Positions 46,087 through 54,714 of a stretch of DNA of 64,000 bases are shown one piece after another (the stretch's first letter is position 1; each line of letters opens with the position of its first letter). Below the pieces are notes generated by a model that did no database searches, was not told where the DNA came from, and saw only the letters and a list, made by a program, of their open reading frames with translations. Made by a program: the position numbers and the translations under genes. Source of the DNA: Allobosea thiooxidans (lineage in GTDB: Bacteria; Pseudomonadota; Alphaproteobacteria; Rhizobiales; Beijerinckiaceae); assembly GCF_900168195.1 (NCBI RefSeq), contig NZ_FUYX01000004.1, positions 62,001 to 126,000 of the forward strand, in the 5' to 3' direction.

Positions 46087-47364
46087 ATGAAAATTCTTCT
46101 GATCGGTTCGGGCGGACGCGAGCATGCGCTGGCCTGGGCGATTTCGGCCTCGCCGCTCTGCGACACGCTGTTCATCGCCCCCGGCAATCCCGGCACCGCA
46201 CAATGCGGCGAGAATGTCGCGATCGACGTCGCCGACCATGCGGCCGTCGTCGCCTTCTGCCGCCTGCAGGGGATCGACCTCGTCGTCGTCGGGCCGGAAG
46301 GCCCGCTCGTCGCCGGCATCGCCGACGATCTCCGGCAGGCCGGCTTCAAGGTCTTCGGCCCGTCCAAGGCGGCCGCCCAGCTCGAAGGCTCGAAGGGCTT
46401 CACCAAGGAGCTCTGCGCCGAATTCAACATCCCGACTGCCGGCTTCGGCCGCTTTACCGGCGCCGACACGGCCAAGGCCTATGTCGCCCGGCAGGGCGCG
46501 CCGATCGTGATCAAGGCCGACGGGCTCGCCGCCGGCAAGGGCGTGATCATGGCCGAGACGCTGGACCAGGCGAACGAGGCGATCGAGATGATGTTCGCCG
46601 GTGGGCTCGGCAGCGCCGGGGCCGAGGTCGTGGTCGAGGAATGGATGGTCGGCGAGGAGGCGAGCTTCTTCGCGCTCTGCGACGGCACGCACGCGCTGGC
46701 GCTCGCCTCGGCGCAGGACCACAAGCGCGTTGGCGACGGCGACACCGGGCCGAACACTGGCGGCATGGGCGCCTATTCGCCCGCTCCCGTCATGACGTCC
46801 GCGATGGAAGAGCGGGTCATGGCCGAGATCATCCGGCCGACGCTCGCCGGCATGGCCAAGCGCGGCACGCCGTTCCAGGGCGTGCTCTTCGCCGGGCTGA
46901 TGATCACGGCGCAGGGGCCGAAGCTGATCGAATACAACACCCGCTTCGGCGACCCGGAGTGCGAGGTGCTGATGCCGCGCCTCAAGAGCGACATCCTGCC
47001 GGCGCTGCTTGCTTCCTGCGACGGCCTGCTCGACACGGTCGACCTGCGCTGGCGCGACGAGGCGGCGCTCACCGTCGTGCTCGCGGCGAAAGGCTATCCC
47101 GGCAAGCCGGAGACCGGCAGCGTCATCCGCGGCATCGAGAAGGCCGAGGAGCTGGACGACGTTCTCGTCTTCCATGCCGGGACGAAGCTTTCGAACGGCG
47201 ACCTTGTTGCCAATGGCGGGCGGGTTCTCAACGTCGTCGCACTCGGCGAGAACGTCGGGCAGGCGCAGGCGCGCGCCTATCAGGCGGTCGACAGGATCGA
47301 CTGGTCGGAAGGCTTCTGCCGCCGCGACATCGGCTGGCAGGCGGTGAAGCGCGAGCAAGGCTGA
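46087..47364 (+). CDS. purD: Phosphoribosylamine-glycine ligase (GAR synthetase)
   Basis: Second step of purine synthesis: joins glycine to phosphoribosylamine with ATP. From the ATG at 46087 the product is 425 aa; GGGAG lies five bases upstream, whereas in-frame ATGs at 46069 and 46075 lack one. [17 protein letters not shown] opens the protein, the ATP-grasp domain has [16 protein letters not shown] near residues 138-153, [16 protein letters not shown] and [11 protein letters not shown] large inverted repeat lies upstream. Confidence 0.97.
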   Translation: MKILLIGSGGREHALAWAISASPLCDTLFIAPGNPGTAQCGENVAIDVADHAAVVAFCRLQGIDLVVVGPEGPLVAGIADDLRQAGFKVFGPSKAAAQLEGSKGFTKELCAEFNIPTAGFGRFTGADTAKAYVARQGAPIVIKADGLAAGKGVIMAETLDQANEAIEMMFAGGLGSAGAEVVVEEWMVGEEASFFALCDGTHALALASAQDHKRVGDGDTGPNTGGMGAYSPAPVMTSAMEERVMAEIIRPTLAGMAKRGTPFQGVLFAGLMITAQGPKLIEYNTRFGDPECEVLMPRLKSDILPALLASCDGLLDTVDLRWRDEAALTVVLAAKGYPGKPETGSVIRGIEKAEELDDVLVFHAGTKLSNGDLVANGGRVLNVVALGENVGQAQARAYQAVDRIDWSEGFCRRDIGWQAVKREQG

Positions 47365-47397
47365 CAGGACAGTCGGCGCGGCGCTATGCTGCCGCGC

Positions 47398-48312
47398 ATG
47401 ACGAACATCGACACCCTCTTCCCCGGCTTCAAGGCGCATTGGATCGACGGGCCGGCCGGCAAGATCTTCGCCCGCGTCGGCGGCGAAGGGCCGCCGCTGG
47501 TGTTGATCCACGGCTTTCCGCAGACCCATGCCGAATGGCACCGGCTGGCACCGGAGCTGGCGAAGACGCACACAGTCGTCTGTCCGGACCTGCGCGGCTA
47601 TGGCTGGTCGGCCGCGCCGCATGGCGACGGCGGCAAGGAAACCTATACGAAGCGCGGCATGGGCGAGGACATCGTCGCCGTGATGCAGACGCTCGGCCAT
47701 ATCCGCTTCGGCGTGATCGGCCATGATCGCGGCGCGCGTGTCGGCTACCGCCTCGCGCTCGACCACCCCGGCCGTGTCGAGCGGCTAGCGCTGCTCGACA
47801 TCCTGCCGACCATCTCGATGTGGGAAGGCATGAACGCGGCGCGCGCCATGCAGGTCTATCACTGGACCTTCCTGGCGCAGCCGGAGCCGACGCCTGAAAA
47901 CCTGCTCAAGGCCGATCCCATCGGCTGGCTCGACCGCACCATCGCGAGCTGGAGCCGGGCGAAGAACCTCGACCTGTTCGACCCGCTGGCGATGCGGGCC
48001 TACGCCGAATCCTTCAGCGATCCCTCCCGCACCCATGCCGCCTGCGAGGACTACCGCGCCGGCGCCACCACCGACATCGCGCATGACAAGGCCGACCTCG
48101 CCGCGAACAAGCGCATCCTCTGCCCGACGCTGGTGCTCTGGGGCGAAGCCGGCATCCCGGCCAAGGGCGCGAGCCCGCTGGAGATCTGGCGGGAGACCTT
48201 CGCGCCGCAGGCCGAGGGCCAGGCGATCGACAGCGGCCATTTCCTGCCGGAGGAGAACCCGCAGGCGACGCTTGCCGCGCTGAAGCCCTTCCTGGCGCAG
48301 GCCGTGGCCTGA
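47398..48312 (+). CDS. Haloacetate (fluoroacetate) dehalogenase homologue
   Basis: Alpha/beta hydrolase of 304 aa. In this numbering it has Asp110, Arg111 and Arg114 (GHDRGARV), Asp134 (ALLDILPT), His155-Trp156 (VYHWTFLAQPEP), Trp185, Tyr219 (CEDY) and His281. To my knowledge these match, nearly position for position, the nucleophile, carboxylate-binding, fluoride-binding and base residues of fluoroacetate dehalogenase RPA1163 from Rhodopseudomonas (D110, R111, R114, D134, H155, W156, W185, Y219, H280). Hydrolytic dehalogenation of a haloacetate is therefore a strong prediction; substrate preference is unproven. The ATG at 47398 was preferred over 47386 partly for this register. It follows purD by 33 bases. 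Confidence 0.85.
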   Translation: MTNIDTLFPGFKAHWIDGPAGKIFARVGGEGPPLVLIHGFPQTHAEWHRLAPELAKTHTVVCPDLRGYGWSAAPHGDGGKETYTKRGMGEDIVAVMQTLGHIRFGVIGHDRGARVGYRLALDHPGRVERLALLDILPTISMWEGMNAARAMQVYHWTFLAQPEPTPENLLKADPIGWLDRTIASWSRAKNLDLFDPLAMRAYAESFSDPSRTHAACEDYRAGATTDIAHDKADLAANKRILCPTLVLWGEAGIPAKGASPLEIWRETFAPQAEGQAIDSGHFLPEENPQATLAALKPFLAQAVA

Positions 48313-48339
48313 GCCGGCGCGGGCCCGGTTCGAAAGGGA

Positions 48340-48437
48340 CGTCATTGCGAGCGGAGCGGAGCAATCCGGGGGGACAGGGTTGAACGCCTCGCTCGGTCCC
48401 CCTGGATTGCTTCGTCGCCTCGCTCCTCGCAATGACG
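48340..48437. repeat. Inverted repeat, family C
   Basis: CGTCATTGCGAGCGGAGCGG.. on the left and ..CTCGCTCCTCGCAATGACG on the right are inverted copies, with inner arms GCAATCCGGGGGGA and TCCCCCTGGATTGC. The element spans about 98 bases between the dehalogenase stop and the patatin gene and can fold into one imperfect hairpin. It is a type of dispersed repeat I associate with Hyphomicrobiales and other proteobacteria. Confidence 0.9.
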
Positions 48438-48491
48438 ATGAAGCCGCGTCGTGTTCATGGGTTCCGGGCTCGGGCTCGCGGCCTGCGCGGA

Positions 48492-49385
48492 ATGGCGGCT
48501 TCGATGTCAGCTGAGATGAAGACAGATCCCGAGTCGGACCGCAGCCCGGGCGGCGCACCCGACATCGCGCTCGTACTCGGCGCCGGCGGGGCGCGGGGGC
48601 TGAGCCATATCGCGGTGCTGGAGGCCTTCGACGAACTCGGCCTCAAGCCGGCGCACATCTCCGGCTGCTCGATCGGCGCCATCGTCGGCGCGGCCTATGC
48701 CGCCGGGATCTCCGGCGGGGAGCTGCGCGAGCATGTGCTGGCGATATTCCGTGACCGGGCGCGGGTCATCGCGCGCCTGCTCGATTGCCGCGTCGGCAAG
48801 CTTGCCGATCTCGTGCGCGGCCTCGGCAACCCGGTCCTGATCGATGGCGAGCGGCTGCTCGACCTGTTCTGGCCGGAAGCGGTGCCCGATCGCTTCGAGG
48901 AGCTGGCAATCCCCTTCACGGCGATCGCCGCCGACTATCATCGCCATGCCGAGGTCGTGCTGGCCGACGGGCCGCTGACGCCGGCCGTCGCCGCCTCGCT
49001 CGCCATCCCCGGGCTGGTGCGGCCGGTGGCGCTCGGCGGGCGTGTGCTGATCGACGGCGGCGCCATCGATCCCCTGCCCTATCGCGAGCTGCTGGCGCCC
49101 GGCCGCATCGTCTTCGCCGTCGATGTCAGCGCACCGACGACGGCAACCAGCGACACGCGCATTCCCGGCGCGATGGAGGCGATCGTCGGCGCCTCGCAGA
49201 TCCTGACCCGCACGCTGGTCCAGCGCATGGTCGAGCGCCAGCCGCCCGACATCCTGATCCGGGCCGGCGCAGACCGCATCGGCGGGCTCGACTTCTTCAA
49301 GGCGAGGGCGATCCTCGCCGCGGCGGAACCGATCAAGGACGAGGTCAAGCGAGCGCTGGAGCGGGCTCTCTCCGCCGCGGGCTGA
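48492..49385 (+). CDS. Patatin-like phospholipase (RssA/NTE type)
   Basis: Predicted serine lipid hydrolase of 297 aa. The oxyanion loop is GAGGARGLSHIAVL, the nucleophile motif is GCSIGAIVGAAYA (G-x-S-x-G), and the catalytic Asp is in LIDGGAIDPLPY. No signal peptide is evident, so it is probably cytosolic or membrane-bound. The in-frame ATG at 48432 falls inside the family C repeat, so I prefer the ATG at 48492; 48516 is also possible. Its 3' end overlaps the convergent ArsR-like gene by 41 bases. Confidence 0.87.
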   Translation: MAASMSAEMKTDPESDRSPGGAPDIALVLGAGGARGLSHIAVLEAFDELGLKPAHISGCSIGAIVGAAYAAGISGGELREHVLAIFRDRARVIARLLDCRVGKLADLVRGLGNPVLIDGERLLDLFWPEAVPDRFEELAIPFTAIAADYHRHAEVVLADGPLTPAVAASLAIPGLVRPVALGGRVLIDGGAIDPLPYRELLAPGRIVFAVDVSAPTTATSDTRIPGAMEAIVGASQILTRTLVQRMVERQPPDILIRAGADRIGGLDFFKARAILAAAEPIKDEVKRALERALSAAG

Positions 49386-50103
49386 CCGGCTCCGGCGCAT
49401 CGCAGCGGAAACCGGGGAGCGCAGCGCCGAGCACCGCCCGGCCCTCCTCCGTCAGGATGACGGCGCGGCTGTCCTTGCGGCGGCGCACCCAGCCCGTCTC
49501 GAAGCAGCGGCAGGCCAGCGCCGCAGCGAGATGGCCGGCGAGATGCGGGCGGCGCTCACTCCAGTCCACGCAGGGGCGCAGCGCCGCGCGACGGCTCTTT
49601 CCGCCGCCGTCGGGATCGATGCCCAATCCGGCGAAGACCACCTTGCCCGAGGCTGTCAGCGCGTAGCCGCCCTCGCTGACCGCGAGATGGCCGCCGGCCA
49701 GCAGCGCGTCATGGATGCCGATGCCGAGCCGGCCGGCGAAATGGTCGTAGCAGGTGCGGGCCTCGCTCAGCTCGGCGCCGACGCGGGAGGGCAGGCGCCG
49801 GCTCGTCCCGTCCAGATTGGCAAGCACCATCAGACCTTCCAGCGCAGTCGCCACTTCCGGCCCGGCCAGCCGATAGTAGCGATGGCGCCCCTGCGCCGCG
49901 ACCGCGATCAGCCCGCCCTGCATCAGCTTGGCGAGATGGCCACTCGCCGTCTGCGGCGCGACGCCGGCGATCCAGGCGAGCTCCTTGGCCGTCAGCGCGC
50001 GGCCATCCATCAGCGCGTGCAGCATGTTCGCGCGGGCCGGATCCCCCATCAGATGGGCGATCTCCGCCAGATAAGGACCGGAATAGGTGCTCGGCGTGCT
50101 CAT
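49345..50103 (-). CDS. ArsR-family winged-helix regulator
   Basis: A 252-aa regulator; the N-terminal 95 residues are an ArsR-type winged helix (MGDPARANMLHALMDGRALT, APQTASGHLAKLMQGGLI, GRHRYYRLAGPEVA). A longer C-terminal region follows with cysteines in RTCYDHFAGRLGIGIHD and PCVDWSERR, like the ArsR proteins that bear a heavy-metal or effector region; no CxC metal site is seen. The ATG at 50103 is chosen; upstream in-frame starts reach 50121. It is divergent from a TauE/SafE permease 105 bases away, a likely target. Confidence 0.87.
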   Translation of the reverse strand: MSTPSTYSGPYLAEIAHLMGDPARANMLHALMDGRALTAKELAWIAGVAPQTASGHLAKLMQGGLIAVAAQGRHRYYRLAGPEVATALEGLMVLANLDGTSRRLPSRVGAELSEARTCYDHFAGRLGIGIHDALLAGGHLAVSEGGYALTASGKVVFAGLGIDPDGGGKSRRAALRPCVDWSERRPHLAGHLAAALACRCFETGWVRRRKDSRAVILTEEGRAVLGAALPGFRCDAPEPVSPRRREPAPALA

Positions 50104-50208
50104 CGCCGCATGATGCGCCATCGCCGCGGCGCCGCAAGCGGGAACGCTACGGCGCCGACCGTAGCATCCGGCCGCGACAGCCGCCGCGGGCGATGCCACA
50201 AGCAGGGC

Positions 50209-50952
50209 ATGGACAACACGACTCTCCTCCTCTTCATCACCGCGACCTTCGTGCTCGCCGGCTTCGTCAAGGGCGTGATCGGGCTCGGTCTGCCGACCAT
50301 TGCGGTCGGCGTCCTCGGCGTGGTGATGGCGCCGGCTCAAGCCGCGGCGCTGCTGGTCGTGCCCAATCTCGTCACCAATGGCTGGCAGATCGCCACCGGC
50401 CCGAAGCTGACCGCGACCTTGCGCCGGCTCTGGCCGATGCTCGCCGCCATCTGCTTGGGCACCTGGGCCGGCGCGGGGCTGCTGCAGCAGGAGAAGGACG
50501 GCACGGCGACGCTCTGGCTGGGCCTGGCTCTGGTGCTCTACGCCGTGGTCGGGCTCAAGGCCGCGAAGCTGCGTGTCCCGCCGGCCTGGGAGGGTTGGCT
50601 CGGCCCGGTGATCGGCGCGACGACCGGCGTCGTCACCGCCGCGACCGGCGTCTTCGTGCTGCCGGCCGTGCCCTATCTGCAGGCGCTAGGCTTCGACAAG
50701 GACGAGCTGGTGCAGGCGCTCGGCATCTCCTTCATCGTCTCGACGCTGGCGCTCTCCTTCGGTCTGATCGGCGCCGGCGCGCTGAACGGCTCCGTCGCCT
50801 GGCACTCCCTGCTCGCCCTCGCCCCGGCGCTGATCGGCATGAGCGCGGGGCAGTTCATCCGCAGCCGCATCTCGGCGGCCACCTTCAAGGCCAGCTTCTT
50901 CGCCGGCCTGCTGGCTCTCGGCGCCTATCTGAGCTGGCGCAGCCTTGCCTGA
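50209..50952 (+). CDS. TauE/SafE family sulfite/anion permease
   Basis: Eight-helix membrane protein of 247 aa of the TauE/SafE (DUF81) family, implicated in export or uptake of sulfite, sulfoacetate or other organic anions. The two half-motifs are FVKGVIGLGLPTIAVGVLG near residues 19-37 and GATTGVVTAATGVFVLPAVP near 142-161. It is divergent from an ArsR-type regulator, which suggests ligand-controlled expression. Substrate unknown. Confidence 0.92.
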   Translation: MDNTTLLLFITATFVLAGFVKGVIGLGLPTIAVGVLGVVMAPAQAAALLVVPNLVTNGWQIATGPKLTATLRRLWPMLAAICLGTWAGAGLLQQEKDGTATLWLGLALVLYAVVGLKAAKLRVPPAWEGWLGPVIGATTGVVTAATGVFVLPAVPYLQALGFDKDELVQALGISFIVSTLALSFGLIGAGALNGSVAWHSLLALAPALIGMSAGQFIRSRISAATFKASFFAGLLALGAYLSWRSLA

Positions 50953-51055
50953 CAGCCCGCATTTCGCTTAAAGACGCGCGGGGGCACATCGCCGGTCTTA
51001 ACCAAGCGCTAACCATAGGAGCGCAGCCTCGACCGGCCGCAACAGGAGCGCCTGC

Positions 51056-51307
51056 ATGGATGCCTTCACCATGGTCATCATGGCCTGCGTCGCCGGCGAA
51101 GCACATTGCGCCACCAACCGGGTCAGCGAGATGGACTTCACCTCCGTCCAGGCCTGCGAAGCGCGGATCGACGACATCACCCGCTCGATGACCAGGGAAT
51201 TCGGCAAGCGCCCGGAATTCAAGGGCCGGCAGGTGACCTATGACGTCTCCTGCATGGACCGCGCCCAGCTCGCGCAGAAATTCGGCATCACCTCTTCGGA
51301 TACGTGA
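51056..51307 (+). CDS. Small conserved protein of unknown function
   Basis: An 83-aa protein with a short hydrophobic start (MDAFTMVIMACVAGEAHC) and four cysteines (MACVAG, EAHCAT, QACEAR, VSCMDR) that could pair into disulfides. A possible ribosome site AGGAG lies ten bases before the ATG. No family was recognised; a small periplasmic protein is possible. It converges on tadA across a palindrome-containing gap. Confidence 0.65.
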   Translation: MDAFTMVIMACVAGEAHCATNRVSEMDFTSVQACEARIDDITRSMTREFGKRPEFKGRQVTYDVSCMDRAQLAQKFGITSSDT

Positions 51308-51320
51308 GCGCACGCTTCCG

Positions 51321-51353
51321 CCGAGATGCTCGGGCTTGCCCCGAGCATCTCGG
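51321..51353. repeat. Family A palindrome before the tadA 3' end
   Basis: CCGAGATGCTCGGG (51321-51334) and CCCGAGCATCTCGG (51340-51353) form a perfect 14-bp stem with a 5-base loop, between convergent genes. The GATGCTCGGG core is shared with the repeat at 57.74 kb. GTCATGAGCTTCTCGGG follows at about 51371 as a degenerate second unit. Confidence 0.8.
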
Positions 51354-51422
51354 AAACCAGCGCCTTCTCGTCATGAGCTTCTCGGGTCTTCGCTGCGCTG
51401 CGCCGGAGAGTGAGGGCAAGGA

Positions 51423-51887
51423 TCAACGCCGCTCTCGAAAGAACTCCCTGAGCAACGCCGCGGCCTCGGTCTCGCGCAAGCCGCCATAGACCTCCGGCAC
51501 ATGATGGCAGGTCGGGCTCTCATAGAGCCTGACGCCGTTCTCGACGGCGCCGCCCTTCGGGTCGCCCGCGCCGAAATAGAGCCGCCTGATCCGGGCGAAG
51601 GAAATCGCCGCGGCGCACATCGGGCACGGTTCGAGGGTGACGTAGAGGTCACAGCCGATCAGCCGCTCGCTGCCGATCGCCTCGCAAGCGCCGCGCAGCG
51701 CCAGCATCTCGGCATGGGCGGTCGGGTCCTTCAGCTCCAGCGTGCGGTTGCCGGCGCGGCCGAGGACCACGCCGTCGCGCAGCACGACCGCACCGACCGG
51801 CACCTCGCCGCGTCGCGCAGCGGCCTTCGCCTCGTCGAAGGCGAGCGCCATCGCGTCGGGCGCGGAGGATGGTTGCGGCTTCGACAT
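51423..51887 (-). CDS. tadA: tRNA-specific adenosine deaminase
   Basis: Deaminates A34 to inosine in tRNA-Arg(ACG). From the ATG at 51887 the protein has 154 aa. Zinc ligands and the catalytic Glu are His58 and Glu60 in TAHAEMLAL, and Cys88 and Cys91 in EPCPMCA; VPVGAVVLRDG and FGAGDPKGGAV are also typical. A second ATG immediately before (51890) is closer to the AGGGG ribosome site and less likely. It is divergent from rluB. Confidence 0.95.
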   Translation of the reverse strand: MSKPQPSSAPDAMALAFDEAKAAARRGEVPVGAVVLRDGVVLGRAGNRTLELKDPTAHAEMLALRGACEAIGSERLIGCDLYVTLEPCPMCAAAISFARIRRLYFGAGDPKGGAVENGVRLYESPTCHHVPEVYGGLRETEAAALLREFFRERR

Positions 51888-52010
51888 CATGGACCCCTGC
51901 TTTGGCGCTCGCAGCGAGGAAAAGCCTCTGCTACAAGCGCCGGTCATAGCGAATAAGCGAGCCAGCCCCTTCCCGCAAAGCGGATGTGCTCGGCCGGCTC
52001 AGGAGCAGTC

Positions 52011-54059
52011 ATGAAAGACGACGACAACAACAGAGGCCGCGGCCCGCGCAAGGGTGGCGGCGCCGGCGGCCGTGGCCAGGGTTCGGGTGGCAAGAGCTTC
52101 GGCGGCGGCAAGAGCTTCGGCAGCCGCGGCGGCGAAGGCCGTGGCCCCGCGCGCGACGGCGAACGCAAGCCGTTTCGCAGCCGCCCGGCCGGTGACGACC
52201 GCCCCGCCCGCGAGGGCGAGCGCCGGCCCTTCCGTGGCCATTCCGGCGGCGACGAGCGCCCCGCCCGCCGCTTCGAACGCGGCGCCGAGGGCGAGGCCCC
52301 GCGTCCGCGCCGCTTCGACGCAGACAGGCCGGCCCGCTTCAAGGCCGAAGGCGAAGGCCGCGTCTTCCGCGAGCGTTCGGGCGACGACCGTCCCCGGCGC
52401 CCGGCCAGGACGGGCGATCGTCCCTTCCCGGCCCGCGACAGGGCCGAGGGCGGTCCCGGCCGCGCCCCGCGTGGCGAGGGCCGCGATGGCGAGAAGCGTT
52501 TTTCGCGCCCGCGCCCGCCGCGCTTCGAGGGGGCGGCCGGCCATGAGGACCGGCCACGTCGCCCGCGCGAGGCCGCGCCCGAGCGCAAGCTGATCACGGC
52601 GGAGGAGCCGGAGCGCATCGCCAAGGTGATGGCGCGTGCCGGCGTCGCCTCCCGCCGCGACAGCGAGGCGATGATCGCCGAGGGCCGCGTCAGCGTGAAC
52701 GGCACGGTGCTGGAAAGCCCGGCCTTCGACGTCAAGCCGACGGATGTGGTGCTGGTCGATGGCGAGCCGCTGCCCGCCCGCGAGCGCACGCGGCTCTGGC
52801 TCTATCACAAGCCGCGCGGCCTGGTGACGACCAATTTCGACCCGGAAGGCCGGCCGACCGTCTTCGACGCGCTGCCGGAGGATTTGCCGCGCGTGCTCTC
52901 GATCGGCCGGCTCGACATCAACACCGAAGGCCTGCTGCTCCTGACCAATGATGGCGGGCTGGCGCGGGTGCTGGAGCTGCCGGAAACCGGTTGGCTCAGG
53001 CGCTACCGCGTGCGCGCCTTCGGCGAGGTGACGCAGGACGTGCTCGACACGGTGAAGGACGGCGTCACCATCGAGGGCATCCAGTACGGGCCGGTGACTG
53101 CCCGCTTCGAACGCCAGCAGGGCTTCAACACCTGGCTGACGGTCGATCTGCGCGAGGGCAAGAACCGCGAGGTCAAGACCGTGCTCGAGCATCTCGGGCT
53201 GACGGTGAACCGGCTGATCCGCGTCTCCTTCGGTCCCTTCCAGCTCGGCGATCTCGAGGAGGGCGAGGCCGACGAGGTCCGCTCGCGCGTGCTGCAGGAT
53301 CAGCTCGGCACCGATCTCGCCGCCAAGGCCGGCGCCGATTTCGAATCGCCGCGACGCGACGCCCTGCCGACCGCGCCGCGCCCGGCGCCGGCGGGCGACG
53401 ACCGGCCCCGTCGACGCCGCGACGCCGCCGAGGACCAGCACGAGGCGCGCCGCGAGGCCGTACGCGAGCTGCGCGGCGACAAGCCGTGGACCCGCACCGT
53501 CTGGCGCGACGCCGAGACCGAGCCGCAGCGCGCTCGCAAGGCGCCGCCGCGCCGCGGAGCCGACCCCAAGCTGGAACGGCAGGAGCGCGAGGCCGCCGGC
53601 GAGGTGAAGCGCCGCCGCGACACGCCGATCGCCGACCCGAAGGGCCGGCGCGTGCTGGTCGAGCGTGTCGGCGCAGCTGCCCGTGAGGAAGAGGCCCCGG
53701 CACGCGGGCGCCGGCCCGACCGGCTGCCGCGCCATGAGCGTGGCCGCGCGACGGGCGAGCCCCGGCCGGAACGCCCGGCCCGCGGCGAGCGGCCGGAGCG
53801 CATGAGCCACGAGGCGACGGAACGCCCACTCCGTCGTACCCGCGAACATGCGGCCGAGGACAGGCCGCGCGGCCGTGGCTTCGGTGACAAGCCTGCGGGC
53901 AAAGGTTTCGGCGGCAAGAGCTTTGGCGCCCGTTCCTCGGAACGGCCTGCCGGCGGCGGACGCCCCTTTGGCGGAAAGCCCGGCGGCGGGCGGCCGGGCG
54001 GCGGCAAGGGACCGCGACCGGGCGGCAGCGGCCCGCGCGGCGGCGGCAAGCGCGGCTAA
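52011..54059 (+). CDS. rluB: 23S rRNA pseudouridine synthase (RluB-type) with long charged arms
   Basis: RsuA/RluB-family pseudouridine synthase, predicted to modify 23S rRNA near position 2605. The 682-aa product is about twice the usual size. Residues 1-199 are a Gly/Arg/Lys-rich disordered arm (GGGKSFGSRGGEG and similar units). An S4 domain follows (PERIAKVMARAGVASRR, about 200-245), then the catalytic domain with Asp302 in IGRLDINTEGLLLLTNDGG and GKNREVKTVLEHLGL. Residues 430-682 are again Arg/Glu/Gly-rich, ending GGSGPRGGGKRG. AGGAG lies five bases before the ATG. It is three bases upstream of rsmD. Confidence 0.93.
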   Translation: MKDDDNNRGRGPRKGGGAGGRGQGSGGKSFGGGKSFGSRGGEGRGPARDGERKPFRSRPAGDDRPAREGERRPFRGHSGGDERPARRFERGAEGEAPRPRRFDADRPARFKAEGEGRVFRERSGDDRPRRPARTGDRPFPARDRAEGGPGRAPRGEGRDGEKRFSRPRPPRFEGAAGHEDRPRRPREAAPERKLITAEEPERIAKVMARAGVASRRDSEAMIAEGRVSVNGTVLESPAFDVKPTDVVLVDGEPLPARERTRLWLYHKPRGLVTTNFDPEGRPTVFDALPEDLPRVLSIGRLDINTEGLLLLTNDGGLARVLELPETGWLRRYRVRAFGEVTQDVLDTVKDGVTIEGIQYGPVTARFERQQGFNTWLTVDLREGKNREVKTVLEHLGLTVNRLIRVSFGPFQLGDLEEGEADEVRSRVLQDQLGTDLAAKAGADFESPRRDALPTAPRPAPAGDDRPRRRRDAAEDQHEARREAVRELRGDKPWTRTVWRDAETEPQRARKAPPRRGADPKLERQEREAAGEVKRRRDTPIADPKGRRVLVERVGAAAREEEAPARGRRPDRLPRHERGRATGEPRPERPARGERPERMSHEATERPLRRTREHAAEDRPRGRGFGDKPAGKGFGGKSFGARSSERPAGGGRPFGGKPGGGRPGGGKGPRPGGSGPRGGGKRG

Positions 54060-54062
54060 GCG

Positions 54063-54623
54063 ATGCGGATCGTTGGCGGACGCCTGGGCGGCCGGCCCCT
54101 GGCCGGCCCGAAGCCGGGGATCGGCAGCATCAGGCCGACCTCGGACCGCCTGCGCGAATCCCTGTTCAACGTCCTCGTCCATGCCTATGGCGATGCGATC
54201 GAGGGCGCGCGCGTGCTCGACCTCTTCGCCGGCACCGGCGCGTTGGCCTTCGAGGCGCTCTCGCGCGGCGCCGGCTTCGCGCTGCTGGTCGATGACGGCA
54301 CGGAGGCGCGCGGCGTCATCCGCGAAAACCAGATGGCGCTCGGCCTCGCCGGCTTCAGCCGCATCTTCCGCCGCGACGCGACGAAGCTCGGCCCGATCTC
54401 CGGCATGGCCCCCTTCGGCCTCGTCTTCTGCGATCCGCCCTATCGCAAGGGGCTCGGCGAGAAGGCGCTGGTCTCGGCCCGCGCAGGCGGCTGGCTGGAA
54501 CCGGACGCGCTGATCGTGCTGGAAGAGGCGGCGGACGCCGAGATCAGCCTGCCTGATGGCTTCGAGGAGCTGGAGCGGCGGGCCTATGGCGAGACTCAGG
54601 TCATAATTTTGCGGGCTGGATAG
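54063..54623 (+). CDS. rsmD: 16S rRNA guanine-966 N2-methyltransferase
   Basis: Methylates G966 of 16S rRNA. The 186-aa protein has the expected order: MRIVGGRLGGRPLAGPK, RPTSDRLRESLFNVL, the SAM-binding VLDLFAGTGALAFEALSRGA near residues 50-70, and catalytic DPPY in LVFCDPPYRKGLGEKAL near 119-135. It starts three bases after the rluB stop, so the two ribosomal RNA modification genes are cotranscribed. Confidence 0.97.
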   Translation: MRIVGGRLGGRPLAGPKPGIGSIRPTSDRLRESLFNVLVHAYGDAIEGARVLDLFAGTGALAFEALSRGAGFALLVDDGTEARGVIRENQMALGLAGFSRIFRRDATKLGPISGMAPFGLVFCDPPYRKGLGEKALVSARAGGWLEPDALIVLEEAADAEISLPDGFEELERRAYGETQVIILRAG

Positions 54624-54714
54624 ACGGCGCGCGCCGCTCGCATCAGCTACGGACTTATCCCGGGCGCCCAATTCGCGCTTCATCTCCGTATCCGTCGCGG
54701 AGACCAAGCGCCGG

